Shown one piece after another: positions 50,585 to 60,112 of a DNA stretch of 64,000 nucleotides; the stretch's first letter is position 1; each line of letters opens with the position of its first letter. Made by a program: the position numbers and the translations under genes. Source of the stretch: Seminavis robusta (taxonomy: Eukaryota > Bacillariophyta > Bacillariophyceae > Naviculales > Naviculaceae); NCBI GenBank assembly GCA_903772945.1, contig CAICTM010000089.1, positions 62,001 to 126,000 of the forward strand. The letters run 5' to 3'. The notes beneath the pieces were generated by a model. The model did no database searches, was not told where the DNA came from, and saw nothing but the letters and a program-made list of their open reading frames with translations.

Positions 50585-51838
50585 GGTGGTGGTGGTGGTG
50601 TGTTGTTGTAATGCGTGGAGCCCTCTAGCGAACTACGGGTACAGTACTAAGGGATGGAATGACAGATCGATGATGCAATGGCGCCAAGGAAGAGACACAG
50701 TCAGCCTGCCAAAGAGACGTCTCATCACAATTGTTACTACCGCTGCAACAATCGTTCATCAGAAAGCGAGCCCTTAAAATTCTGTGCATTGCTTTTCTGC
50801 CAGCCAGAAAACTTACAACAGCTTTTGCAACGTCTCCACAGTCACACTTCACTCCCACAGTCCACATACAGTCGTACAGTCAATCCAGTGATTCGATTCT
50901 GGGATTGGATAACCTCCCTCCATATCGCCATCACACACGCATACCGGTCCATGTTCATGGCATTCATAAAGACAAAAGCAAAGAAGATGGGGATCTCTGG
51001 AGTCGTACCGTACTAATAGCGACTAGCTACATGTAGGAGTAACATTATGGAAACCAGCCACTGACCAACCAACACCAAAAGTCATGGAGCGATGTAGCGT
51101 CCTCCTCTTGTATCATCATCAATCTTGCGTACCGGTAGACTAATTGCCGGCTTTGTGAAGCCGTGTGGTGGAACTGCACCAGCAGAGTGAAGCGTCCCGC
51201 CGTCTAAAACGCTCCTGGAGCTGGGTGGCACAGTACAAGCTGATGACGCCAGATCTGATATGGATAATCAATCAATCTGCTTCAGAAAGGCCGTAAAAAC
51301 ATGGTCGTATGGACCTTGTTGAAGTCGTGCTAGCTAGCTGGGGATGCCTACTGTATGATGCCCTTGTGTGGGCTAACATGAATGGTCATGTATGTTGACG
51401 CCATGGACACTTACTCGTTTGCCTTTGCGCTGGAAGCTTATCGTTACAGTGCATGCGGTATCGTAGCCGGAAATAGGCCCAGTTGCTCAAGCCATTGTCA
51501 GCGGCTCATCTGGCTTGTCACAGCCATGAAAGACGAAAGATCGCAACGTCACTCACCTCATCAATCAAGGCGCAGCAAGGATCCTTCACACATCACACCA
51601 GCTAAAGCGACCCTTAGGATCAGTCGAACAAGTGCCTCACTGTGTGGATCAAGCACCGGAGGGATTAGGAAGAGTGAGAGTTGATACCTCCATCGACGAG
51701 AAAGATACCCCAAAGGTTTCTTTTGGTATCTTTTGCTATTGAGCTACCCCTACCATACACAATATTGGCCATAATCCTCCAACCCTCCATCCATCTATCC
51801 ATCCATCCATATATTATAGATTGATTGTCTATCCAACC
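50585..51838. other. 1.25 kb divergent promoter region
   Basis: The surface-protein gene and the pseudokinase gene diverge from here. It has a GGTGGTGGT run next to 50585, a (ATCC)n stretch at about 51780-51812 and several palindromes. Open frames of about 100 codons occur without any recognisable domain, so no gene is called. Confidence 0.5.
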
Positions 51839-53755
51839 ATGGACCAATCCATGGAATCCGTGTCAGTATCGGAAGGGGATGAAGGAGTGATTCATGTCAA
51901 CTTGAGATCTTCTGAAATGACCAACATGAGCAGTTTTCGCGATTCGACGACGTTTGCCTTGGCCGTCATGTCGACGACTCGTCCCACCCGGGTGGGTCGC
52001 TTTGAAGATCATTACGGTATTATTAAGGGTGAAGCCGTTATCAAAGAAGACTCATGGTCACGGGTTCATGTCTGTCAGCACAAGAAAAAGCCACAGGAAC
52101 AACGCATTGTCAAAATTATGCAAGAGACTTGCTCCTACTGTCACGAATACGAAATGCTACGACAACTCGATCATCCCAATCTACCCATTGTCTATGAACT
52201 CTTCCAAAATCCAAAAACGCAACACGAGTTTTATATGGTATTACGACAATATCAAGGAGAATCATTAGTCCAGTATTCACTACAACAATCACAATCACAA
52301 TCATCACTTTTATCCGAACAAGATGCTACCACTATTATGTTTCAACTCTTGAGTTGCCTCAATTATCTACACCATCAACGCATTGTCCATTGTGCCGTGC
52401 GACCCGAAAATGTACTGTTCCAAAGGCACCCTCCTCCTCCTCACGCGGCAAGAATCACACTGATTGATTTTTCACTCTCCTTTCCCATGATGGACGACAA
52501 CAAGAAAATGAACTACATAAGGGGCAATGATCAAGGACACGACATGGTCTACCTGGCCCCGGAAGTCCTACAGGAGATTCCCGCCTATGATTCCAAGGCG
52601 GATATTTGGGCGTGTGGGGTTCTGCTGTATCAACTACTCACGCAATCACTGCCCTTTGTCCACACGAAGGACGATGGGGAAGATGCCATTCGGCAACGCA
52701 TACTCGACAAGACTGCAACAGAAACACTCCAATTTCCAGACACGGTCCCTCCACTCGCACAAGATTTCATACGACAATTGTTGACTCATGACGCCAATCA
52801 ACGACCCACAGCGGCCGTGGCATTGCAACACGAATGGTTGGCAGCACAGTGCCAGCAAGTGAGGGATGCTTTATTGGACGACAACAATAGTCACGTCCTC
52901 AAGATTCTGGGACATGTACGAAACTATCCCAACGTTATTACCGCTCGTCGAAAACGACAACGGACTCGACATCCACATATGAATACGAATGGGCATTCCG
53001 CAGATAACAACAACGACCCGAGTGACAGCAATCTGGACCATAGCAACAAATCGTTGGAGGAAAACAAACACGCCAGTCGGCACGCCGTATTCAAGTTGCG
53101 ACAAGCCATTTGCAAACTCATGGCGGCACGATTCTTGTCCCAAGACGAAACACACTGTCTCGATTTAGTCTTTCATGCTTTGGATACCAATCACAATGGA
53201 CAACTCGATCCCAAAGAACTCCGGGCGGGATACCAACGGGCATACAATGATGGACAACATGATGAGTTGCCCGATGATGACGAAATGGTCCAATTGTGGA
53301 AACAGTTTCAACATGATTTGCAGAATAATAATAATGAGGACGAGGAACATGCCGACGACATGATGCACAAGCAGCAGCAACAACAATCTGCACAGGATCA
53401 CGTCATTTTCCACGACAACCGGGTATTGCAGTACTCCGAGTTCAAATGTGCTGCCTTGGAGGAGGAAGAGACATTGCTGACACCGGAACGACTGAAACAG
53501 GCGTTTCAATTACTAGACAAGCACCATAAAAGGTCCGTGGGAGTCATGGAATTGTCCGATGCCTTTCCCGACGAGTTTGTCCAGTCGCATCATTTGACCA
53601 TGGAAGATTTCGTCACCATTGTCGATCAAGTCGACAATACGGGAAAGGGGGGAATCGTATACGAAGATTTTGTCGCCATGATGACCATGCAACCGCCACC
53701 CAAACCAACGGTGCGGGGATCGTTGCTTATGGAACGCATTACCGAGTTGAGATAG
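51839..53755 (+). CDS. EF-hand pseudokinase (CDPK-like architecture, catalytic Asp lost)
   Basis: 638 aa from ATG 51839; the frame is open 18 bp further up, without ATG. The kinase domain spans about 60-334: VKI Lys K92, helix-C Glu near 103-105, metal-binding D210 (LIDFSLSF), APE at 240-242, and helix-F D255. The catalytic loop reads IVHCAVRPENVLF, so the HRD Asp is A186 and the usual Lys is R188, while N191 stays. With the base missing, phosphotransfer should be abolished or very weak. A linker rich in Arg, Asn and Ser (about 365-410) leads to EF-hands: one canonical (D449-E460, DTNHNGQLDPKE) and two degenerate (loops near 560-571 and 599-610). The family acts as calcium-regulated kinases. 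Its active-looking relative lies tail-to-tail at 54997. A calcium-dependent scaffold or allosteric partner is inferred. Confidence 0.85.
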   Translation: MDQSMESVSVSEGDEGVIHVNLRSSEMTNMSSFRDSTTFALAVMSTTRPTRVGRFEDHYGIIKGEAVIKEDSWSRVHVCQHKKKPQEQRIVKIMQETCSYCHEYEMLRQLDHPNLPIVYELFQNPKTQHEFYMVLRQYQGESLVQYSLQQSQSQSSLLSEQDATTIMFQLLSCLNYLHHQRIVHCAVRPENVLFQRHPPPPHAARITLIDFSLSFPMMDDNKKMNYIRGNDQGHDMVYLAPEVLQEIPAYDSKADIWACGVLLYQLLTQSLPFVHTKDDGEDAIRQRILDKTATETLQFPDTVPPLAQDFIRQLLTHDANQRPTAAVALQHEWLAAQCQQVRDALLDDNNSHVLKILGHVRNYPNVITARRKRQRTRHPHMNTNGHSADNNNDPSDSNLDHSNKSLEENKHASRHAVFKLRQAICKLMAARFLSQDETHCLDLVFHALDTNHNGQLDPKELRAGYQRAYNDGQHDELPDDDEMVQLWKQFQHDLQNNNNEDEEHADDMMHKQQQQQSAQDHVIFHDNRVLQYSEFKCAALEEEETLLTPERLKQAFQLLDKHHKRSVGVMELSDAFPDEFVQSHHLTMEDFVTIVDQVDNTGKGGIVYEDFVAMMTMQPPPKPTVRGSLLMERITELR

Positions 53756-54996
53756 ATAGATAAAAGGAGAGTGCATTTTTTCGTTGCGTCCATCATGGCT
53801 GGCCGTTCTCTACGGTAGCTGTGGTAGGCAGCTGGCCAATCACAAACACACTCTTCTAACACTTGCTTGACATGGCAGGCCGTGACCGCACCTTCGATGT
53901 GAGCCATCATTGGACCCCATCGACATCAAACAGTTGTACTTGCACCGTCCAATAGCACGGTTGTACCGTCGTGACAGACGCGCTTGGATGTCCGAAACCT
54001 AAGGTGGGTCTTTGTCTCGGCGTCGGATCTCAATAATATCTGTCCTTGCGAGGGTCGGGAGAGCCGCCCCTCCACCACTTCTCTTTTGCCCCATGGTATA
54101 CTCAATCTATTAGACTATAGTTATACTAGTCATCCAGCCCGTGGTCCTTCCTTTTCCTGGCTGCTTTTTACTCCTCTGTGGGGGCATATCCGCCAGGATC
54201 TGGCTGTACGGTACTTCAGGTTTTCAAGGGAAGACTTACTTTTGCAATCCCCTTTTTATACAAAAATTTCACCTCTGAATTTTAAAATTGCAGGTCGTTC
54301 ATCTGACTCTTCCAGAGCAGACCGTGGCGCGTTCTTCGAGCCATCATCGTACCCTTGTGTATGGAGCAGCAACTCCATCCTTCCGGTGTGAGGACGACGG
54401 CTCTGTCGCCCCTTGGGTACCCACCCAGTTCATTGAGCTGAAAAGGCGTGGCGGTTGCGCCCACGGCCCTGATTCGATGGGCTTACCGTTGGTTGGATTT
54501 ATATGGTATCTGCTCCAGTGTCAGAAGACCTGATTTTTGCCGGAATGACGATAGACGTGTTTCCGCAAAGTAACTATGCAGAAAGTAAGCTAACGATCAA
54601 ACGATCGAATACACAAGCAAAATGTCAGAATGTTGACGAGGTGCGAGTTGGTCGCTGCTAATTCGTGAAACCGGACGTGTGCAGTATGTATGCCTCGCCG
54701 GCCGCAGAAGTGCTGGTTGATTGATGAGTCGAAAGAACGCACGGACGGGATCCCTCTTTCCAGGTCAGGACAGCGTTGAAAGTTAGGCCAAGAGTGAGAC
54801 AACGAAGGAGCAGCGCCAAAGGATCCAAAAGCAATACAAAAAATTAGGCTCACATTCTAATATCGTATTACATTACGTAGCTGTCATGCAATCTACAAAC
54901 TAGAAACACAAAGAATGACACCTTGCTGTCTCGAAGCGCCGCACCCTTTGGCAACGACCGGGGAGGGCTGCTGCCAACTGGAACTGAACGATAGTC
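53756..54996. other. 1.24 kb spacer between the tail-to-tail kinase genes
   Basis: No gene supported. Short frames lack domains. A small hairpin (acggttgtaccgt) lies near 53958. The part at 54010-54065 has a faint resemblance to the 5' part of U2 snRNA, rejected elsewhere in this report. Confidence 0.5.
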
Positions 54997-57435
54997 CTAC
55001 TTAGGCGTGGCAGATTTGTGCAGTCCACTGTCCGTCATCATCAAGACAAACTCATCAAAGGATATCTCCCCATCGTTGTTCTTGTCTACTTGAAGGAGGA
55101 TCTTTGTCAAGTAATTCATATCCATGTCCATAAAACGAAACATGTTTCGAACCTCATCATGTGTCACGTGTCCTTTCCCCTGCTTATCAAACAAATCAAA
55201 GGCATTCTTGAGTCGTTGTTTGCTCAGAAGATCATGCTTGTCCACGGCAGCCATTCTGAACTCGGAATAGGCAATCACATTGTTCCCGTTGAGATCGATT
55301 CGTTGCATAAGCTTGTCAAGTTCCTTTTCGGTAATGAACTTGTTGTAGACCTTGTAGTACGCCTGTTTGAGTTCGAATCGATGAATTTTGCCATTGCGTT
55401 GCGTGTCCAATGCTTGAAAGACGCGGTCAATGGTCCGAACTTCTTCGGTCGTCAATAAGTGTGTGGCGATAAAGGCACAGACGGCTTCTTTCATTTTGGT
55501 ATCGGCGGCATTGAATTTGCGGAGATTGTGCAGCACTCGGGCGGCTCCCGACTCGTCCGCCAGCTTTGGGTCCAAGACGCTGGCCACTTGTTCTCGTGCC
55601 GAGGCCAACCAAATGTGATTCACGGCGTTTCGTGAACTGGGACGATCGGCAGGACGACGATTCAAGAGATAGGCAATGTATTCCTTTGCGTCTCGGGAAA
55701 TACTACCCCAATGCTCGTCGGGGAACATGACGGGTCGACCCGACAGAATATTGCGACGAATATCTTCCTCGGTATCGTGAGGACTATCGACAAAGGGGAG
55801 TGTGTTGGAGAGCATTTTGTAGAGTGTCACGCCGGCAGACCACACGTCCGATTTGTGATTGTACTGAGGAAACTCTTGGACCACTTCAGGTGCCAGATAG
55901 GCGGCATCTTGTCCGGTTCCTGGCGCGCGTTGGTAGTTCATGGTGTCGTCGGGAGATTTTTGTCGAAAGGAGGTATCAAAGTCAATGAGTGTGATGTAAC
56001 TAATATCTTTGGGGTAGTTGAACATGAGGTTTCCGGGCTTGACGTCACAGTGGACAATGCCATTGTCGTGACAGTAGCAAAGACCTGCCAATAATTGTAG
56101 CATGATGAGTTTGGCGTCTGCTTCGGATAAGGGGCTCTTACAGTGTGTTTGCTTTTGTTTTTGGTTTCCAAACTTGCGACGAATGTGTTCATGGGGATCT
56201 TCGGCTATATTGTCCTCATCCTCGCAGTCGTCGTCTTCCTGTGGATTGTCATGTCTCGGAATAGGAGGATTTTGTCTCGAGTTGGGACTTTGTCTGTTGG
56301 GACTTTTTCGGTTTGGACTTTTTCGTGTATGAGTGTTGGGATACGAATGCCTCTTGCGTGGTGGATCTTTGTCCTTGGGTGTGGGGGATCTACCCTTGCG
56401 AGCAGTTGGTAATCTATCATTATTATTTCGAGTTGGAGACTTGCGTGTGGGAGATCTATCCTTGCGTGTAGGAGAGCAGCCTCTCATGACCGTCTTATGC
56501 GAGCCTTTGGCTCCCGTGACATCCCATTCGGTGTCATCTCGCCACGGAGCGGGCGGTGTCAAGGCTGTAGATCTTGTGGTGGCTCGGGTGGACGAGGGTT
56601 GTTCGTCCTGCTTTTCGCAAGATCGAATGGGCCGGGGCGGTCCTTCCGTGGCAATGGTAGTGAGCATGTCGGCTCCATTCTTGAAGCGTCCCTGGACAAA
56701 TCCACCAATGACTTTTCCACCTTCCAATATACGAGGGGGGCCAACAATAATAGGGCGTTGTGTATTACCGTGCAGCAAATCCAACAGAGTTCCTCCTTGA
56801 CAATATTTCATGACGAGAAAGAATTCATTTTTGTTCTTGCCCTGAAAGACTTCGTACATGGTTGGGACATTGGGATGATCGGAATCTTTGAGAATTTCAA
56901 ATTCGTGGCATTCCGACGTGGTCTCCCTTACAACCTTGACGACCCGTTCTTGCTTGGTCAAGTACGAGCGACAAACATTGACGCGGCAAAACCGTGTCTT
57001 GTAGATCAATCTCCCCATGGAGTAGTACTTGTAAAAGTTGTTGCTGTGTTGTCCATGGAAATCGTGTGCTTGAAATTTGATGTTTTTGGTCTCGGATGGA
57101 GTGGAACTGATGACAGAAGCGTCACCGTCTTTGTCGGCGTCATCGTCTTCAAAGGTACTGAATTCATCAAAGAGTCCAATGCGGTTCCTGGATCCTTGTT
57201 TGGTCTTGACGAGGCCTTCATTTCTTTTGTTCTGGTGGTGAGGAATCACTCTTTGAATGGGAGCGGCGGCGGTCTTTGCGGCCTTTTCAATGCCGTGTCC
57301 CATGGCATGAAAGGCATGGGCTGTCTTGGCGGCCAGTTTAGGTAGAGGACTGCTTGGAGTGGGAGACTTTGGGGGTGACTTCGGCGGAGACTTCTTTCTG
57401 TTGTGGTAGCTGCTGCCGTGGTTGGAAAGTGACAT
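54997..57435 (-). CDS. CDPK-like kinase with four EF-hands and a 200-aa insertion in the kinase domain
   Basis: 812 aa, ATG at 57435. The N-terminus is Pro/Ser/Lys-rich (SPPKSPPKSP). The kinase domain runs from about 138 to 610: K167 (VVKVV), then helix C, a hinge (FLVMKYCQGGTLLDLL), catalytic loop IVHCDVKPGNLMF (D464, K466, N469), DFD (D485), and LAPE at 514-517. All key residues are present, although Arg of HRD is Cys, as in the paralogue. An insertion of about 205 residues (about 225-432), carrying RSPTRKSPTR- and RKSPNRKSPN-type repeats and an acidic cluster, separates the N-lobe hinge from helix E. Four EF-hands follow with loops D677-E688, D714-E725, D750-E761 and D784-E795; the last (DKNNDGEISFDE) is canonical. 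The product is probably an active Ca2+-regulated Ser/Thr kinase. The insertion could be a regulatory phospho-segment. Confidence 0.85.
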   Translation of the reverse strand: MSLSNHGSSYHNRKKSPPKSPPKSPTPSSPLPKLAAKTAHAFHAMGHGIEKAAKTAAAPIQRVIPHHQNKRNEGLVKTKQGSRNRIGLFDEFSTFEDDDADKDGDASVISSTPSETKNIKFQAHDFHGQHSNNFYKYYSMGRLIYKTRFCRVNVCRSYLTKQERVVKVVRETTSECHEFEILKDSDHPNVPTMYEVFQGKNKNEFFLVMKYCQGGTLLDLLHGNTQRPIIVGPPRILEGGKVIGGFVQGRFKNGADMLTTIATEGPPRPIRSCEKQDEQPSSTRATTRSTALTPPAPWRDDTEWDVTGAKGSHKTVMRGCSPTRKDRSPTRKSPTRNNNDRLPTARKGRSPTPKDKDPPRKRHSYPNTHTRKSPNRKSPNRQSPNSRQNPPIPRHDNPQEDDDCEDEDNIAEDPHEHIRRKFGNQKQKQTHCKSPLSEADAKLIMLQLLAGLCYCHDNGIVHCDVKPGNLMFNYPKDISYITLIDFDTSFRQKSPDDTMNYQRAPGTGQDAAYLAPEVVQEFPQYNHKSDVWSAGVTLYKMLSNTLPFVDSPHDTEEDIRRNILSGRPVMFPDEHWGSISRDAKEYIAYLLNRRPADRPSSRNAVNHIWLASAREQVASVLDPKLADESGAARVLHNLRKFNAADTKMKEAVCAFIATHLLTTEEVRTIDRVFQALDTQRNGKIHRFELKQAYYKVYNKFITEKELDKLMQRIDLNGNNVIAYSEFRMAAVDKHDLLSKQRLKNAFDLFDKQGKGHVTHDEVRNMFRFMDMDMNYLTKILLQVDKNNDGEISFDEFVLMMTDSGLHKSATPK

Positions 57436-57445
57436 GATGGCTGGG

Positions 57446-57463
57446 CTAGCTACCGGTAGCTAG
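57446..57463. promoter_or_regulatory. 18-bp perfect palindrome just upstream of the kinase start
   Basis: ctagctaccggtagctag is its own reverse complement and sits 11 bp upstream of the ATG on the minus strand. It combines two palindromes, CTAGCTAG and TACCGGTA, that recur in many spacers of this window. Whether it is bound by a protein is unknown. Confidence 0.6.
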
Positions 57464-58493
57464 AGAGCTAGCCACACAGTTGGATGGACAACAAGGAACA
57501 GCTCCCCGCGGCTTGATTCGTTCAGCCCAAGACAGCGCCCAAGACCACCAGCACTGAGCTCACTTCTGGGTCTACTACAGTTACCGCTCTGGGCGTCTTC
57601 CAAAGAGCTTCAGACGCTCTCTCTGGCGCTACTGGTACTAGCACAGGGGCTCCGAAGACCGGTCCTGACAACACCGTTTTGGTAGCTGCTACCGGTGCGG
57701 TGAGGTATCAGCGCCATGGTGGTTGTTGGGCTTGAATTCAGGAACGCCTTGATACTGGTTCCGCACCGGGTACGTGCTTTGCTCGCACAGCAGCCCCTTT
57801 TAGAAAGTCGGACGTATCATACGGTACGTCGCATTGGATGTCGTGTGCGACATGGGCTTCCAGACCCGAAGCCCAGGACCGAAGAAACGTGGACAAGCCA
57901 ACCAACTCCAAAGGTACGTACCGGGCTTTAAAAGAAAAACAATTCTACTCAGGTAATTTCAAAATGCCAGAATTCAATTTCAAGTTTCATCTCACCAGAG
58001 TGTTGCCAGTGTTGCCAGTGTTGCCGGCAACGTTGCCAGTGTTGCCGGCAACGTTGCCGGCAACACTGGCAACACTCTTGTGGGACTGGCAACACTCTTG
58101 TGGGATTCAATTTGAAATAAAAAACTCTCAGTTTGGCTCGAGACTCATCAGGAGTGTTCATTCACGGATCGACAGCGTGGAAAACGGCCGAGTTCGGACA
58201 GTCACGATTCGTCGTGGACGTTTTCGTTCATGAATCATGAATCCTTCTCGCTCACGACTCGACAGAGCTGCGTTATTCACGAATTAACAGCGTGGAAAAA
58301 CGGCCGAAGTAGAAACAGTCACGATGCGTCGTCGTTTCGGACATAGTCAGACAGAAACGTCGTGAAACGGCGTGACCGTTTCCACGATGACGCATCACGA
58401 GACCTTCATCATCGAGCATCCTTCATTATCGAGCTCACAATATTGAATTCAATACGTTTTGTAACAGAACTCTTGCATTCTCAACTCTCGACA
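57464..58493. other. 1 kb spacer with foldback element
   Basis: Promoter side of both the kinase gene and the orphan gene at 58494, which diverge. It holds the foldback at 57955-58120 and a doubled stretch (cacgattcgtcgtgg/cacgatgcgtcgtcg near 58203 and 58320, each preceded by cgtggaaa-acggccga). No gene seen. Confidence 0.55.
57955..58120. repeat. foldback element built from GTTGCC/GGCAAC repeats
   Basis: The left arm (about 57993-58031: agagtgttgccagtgttgcc repeated, ending in gttgccggcaac) pairs with the right arm (about 58053-58085: gttgccggcaacactggcaa followed by cactctt). The outer flanks, atttcaaaatg...attcaattt and attcaatttgaaataaaa, also pair imperfectly. The ctggcaacactcttgtggga part is repeated once more at 58086-58105. 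This looks like a small foldback/MITE-type element with internal duplication. Confidence 0.8.
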
Positions 58494-59885
58494 ATGAATA
58501 CTTTGTTCAACACTCTCTCTCGCGTTTACGCTATTCCTACCCCTCTCACCATGGCGCTTGGTGATGTTATCTTTGCTATCTTCTACTTGGCGTTCCTCAC
58601 CATGGTGTTGTGGGTGGAACAGAAGCAGCATGCTCCCCGTGAAGTGGAAACGGGCGGCAACAACAAGATGACAAAGACGACGGCGGTCGTCTACGTTCAC
58701 AAGATGGCCAGCAAGAAGTTGCGTGGTCGCGATCGTCAGTTGCAAAAGCAGGTCGAATCGGCAGGACTCAGCGGACGTCAAGCCAAAAAGCTCAAGCAAC
58801 AGAAAGACAAGGAGTATGATCAGTGGCTCCAAAAGGAGGAATTGCAGCAGAAGCAGGTCGCCAAGGCTTTTGTGCACCATGTCGCCCAGAGCAGCAGCAC
58901 TACTAACACTGCGGCCGTAGTCTCTGGCGGCGAATGGATGCGTCGCAATGTCGTCAAAAAGAGCAAGCCAGTCAAGTTCTTCCAACCTCATGCAGTGGTC
59001 GCTACTGCAGTGGAGTGGAAGAACGACGCTGAAACCGCAGTCTCCGATACTGCCAACAATCAGCTTGCCGCAAAAACCCAACAATCTACAGTTCAGTGTG
59101 TCATTCAACAACCAACCGTCGCTTCTGCCGTGAAGGACCAACAACCAATGATGACGAAGACAGAACTTGTCGAGGAAGAACCAGTCCACCATATCAAGTC
59201 GCAAGATATGGAAGACGTGGAGATCCTCACAAATGTTGCAGACGACAAACCAGTGGATGCCATGGAGGTGGACAATGTGAACGACAAAAATCACGACGAC
59301 AATGAAAATATTATGGATGTGGACGACAACTCGCCAGTAGTGGTAGATAATGCAAACGCGGTGGCGGACATGGAGGATGAGGACGTTGGGCTGGAGGATG
59401 ACGCGGTCGATGCAATGGAGGACGACGTGGTGGTGGAGTTGACGGAGATGGCTCAGAAGTTGACAATTGAGTATGAGGACGACTCGGTCAAGGACTTGCG
59501 AAAGCTTTTCGGTGACTGGAGCTTGATGGATAAGGACGATGGAGTGGAGGACGTGCGAGTGGGCTTGGAGCACTTGAGCTTGGACGACAATGCATCTGAT
59601 GACTTGGAAGGTGCAGTGGAGGACTTGCGATTGGGGGTGCAGAATATTCGCTTGGACGATCCAGTGGAGGACTTGCGTGTGGGCTTGGAGAGCTTGACTT
59701 TGGAGGACGACAGTGCATTCGATGACTTGGAGGGCGAAGTGGAGGACTTGCGAGTGGGTTTGCAGAATCTTTGCTTGGATGATCCGGTGGAGGAATTGCG
59801 ATTGGCTTTGGAAGAGTGGAAATTGTTTGGCGAGGAGGACGCGGATGCAATGGAGGTTGACGGTGAATGGGATGACGACCTTTGA
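58494..59885 (+). CDS. orphan protein with N-terminal membrane helix and VEDLRVGL repeats
   Basis: 463 aa from ATG 58494 (context cgacaATGaat); the frame is open 44 codons upstream from a GTG. Residues about 17-40 (LTMALGDVIFAIFYLAFLTM) form a membrane helix. Residues about 65-120 are Lys/Gln-rich and probably coiled coil (RQLQKQVESAGLSGRQAKKL). The middle is disordered and acidic with many DD and MEVD motifs. The C-terminus (about 345-450) has repeats of V-E-D-L-R-x-G-L-x-x-L-x-L-D-D in five variants, separated by D-D-L-E-G linkers, with a leucine-rich amphipathic pattern. No known family matches. It would sit in a membrane with a charged tail that may bind partners through the repeats. Downstream, the array of exon-like units at 60113-61096 may form its 3' UTR. 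Confidence 0.6.
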   Translation: MNTLFNTLSRVYAIPTPLTMALGDVIFAIFYLAFLTMVLWVEQKQHAPREVETGGNNKMTKTTAVVYVHKMASKKLRGRDRQLQKQVESAGLSGRQAKKLKQQKDKEYDQWLQKEELQQKQVAKAFVHHVAQSSSTTNTAAVVSGGEWMRRNVVKKSKPVKFFQPHAVVATAVEWKNDAETAVSDTANNQLAAKTQQSTVQCVIQQPTVASAVKDQQPMMTKTELVEEEPVHHIKSQDMEDVEILTNVADDKPVDAMEVDNVNDKNHDDNENIMDVDDNSPVVVDNANAVADMEDEDVGLEDDAVDAMEDDVVVELTEMAQKLTIEYEDDSVKDLRKLFGDWSLMDKDDGVEDVRVGLEHLSLDDNASDDLEGAVEDLRLGVQNIRLDDPVEDLRVGLESLTLEDDSAFDDLEGEVEDLRVGLQNLCLDDPVEELRLALEEWKLFGEEDADAMEVDGEWDDDL

Positions 59886-59934
59886 GCTGGCTTGATGGTA
59901 CCATGTTGCATGGTTCCTTTATGTTTGTGAAACA

Positions 59935-60078
59935 AAACGTGAAACCAAAACCAGAAAACAAAACAAAAAGCAAAAAACACAAAAACAAAACAAAAAGCAA
60001 AAAACCACAACCAGAAAACAAAACAAAAAGCAAAACACCACAAAAACAAAACAAAAACGAAAAAACTCACCAAACCAA
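59935..60078 (+). repeat. A/C-rich low-complexity repeat
   Basis: Repeats of the form aaaacaaaacaaaaagcaaa with ccagaaaac or cacaaaaac variants run for about 140 bp just after the stop codon of the gene at 58494. On the plus strand it would be a purine/A-rich 3' UTR tract. Confidence 0.85.
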
Positions 60079-60112
60079 AGAAAAATACAGAGATGTGATG
60101 TTGTGCTGTGTC

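Noticed and set aside
50678-51684. Open frames of 100-112 codons in the divergent promoter region
   Set aside because: No domain, no conserved motif and mostly poor start context; they look like chance frames.
54010-54065. Faint resemblance to the 5' part of U2 snRNA (tctcgg...gatctcaa...tatctgt.ctt)
   Set aside because: The nearly invariant GTAGTA branch-site recognition sequence is absent, no Sm site follows at the right distance, and the later stem-loops do not fit.
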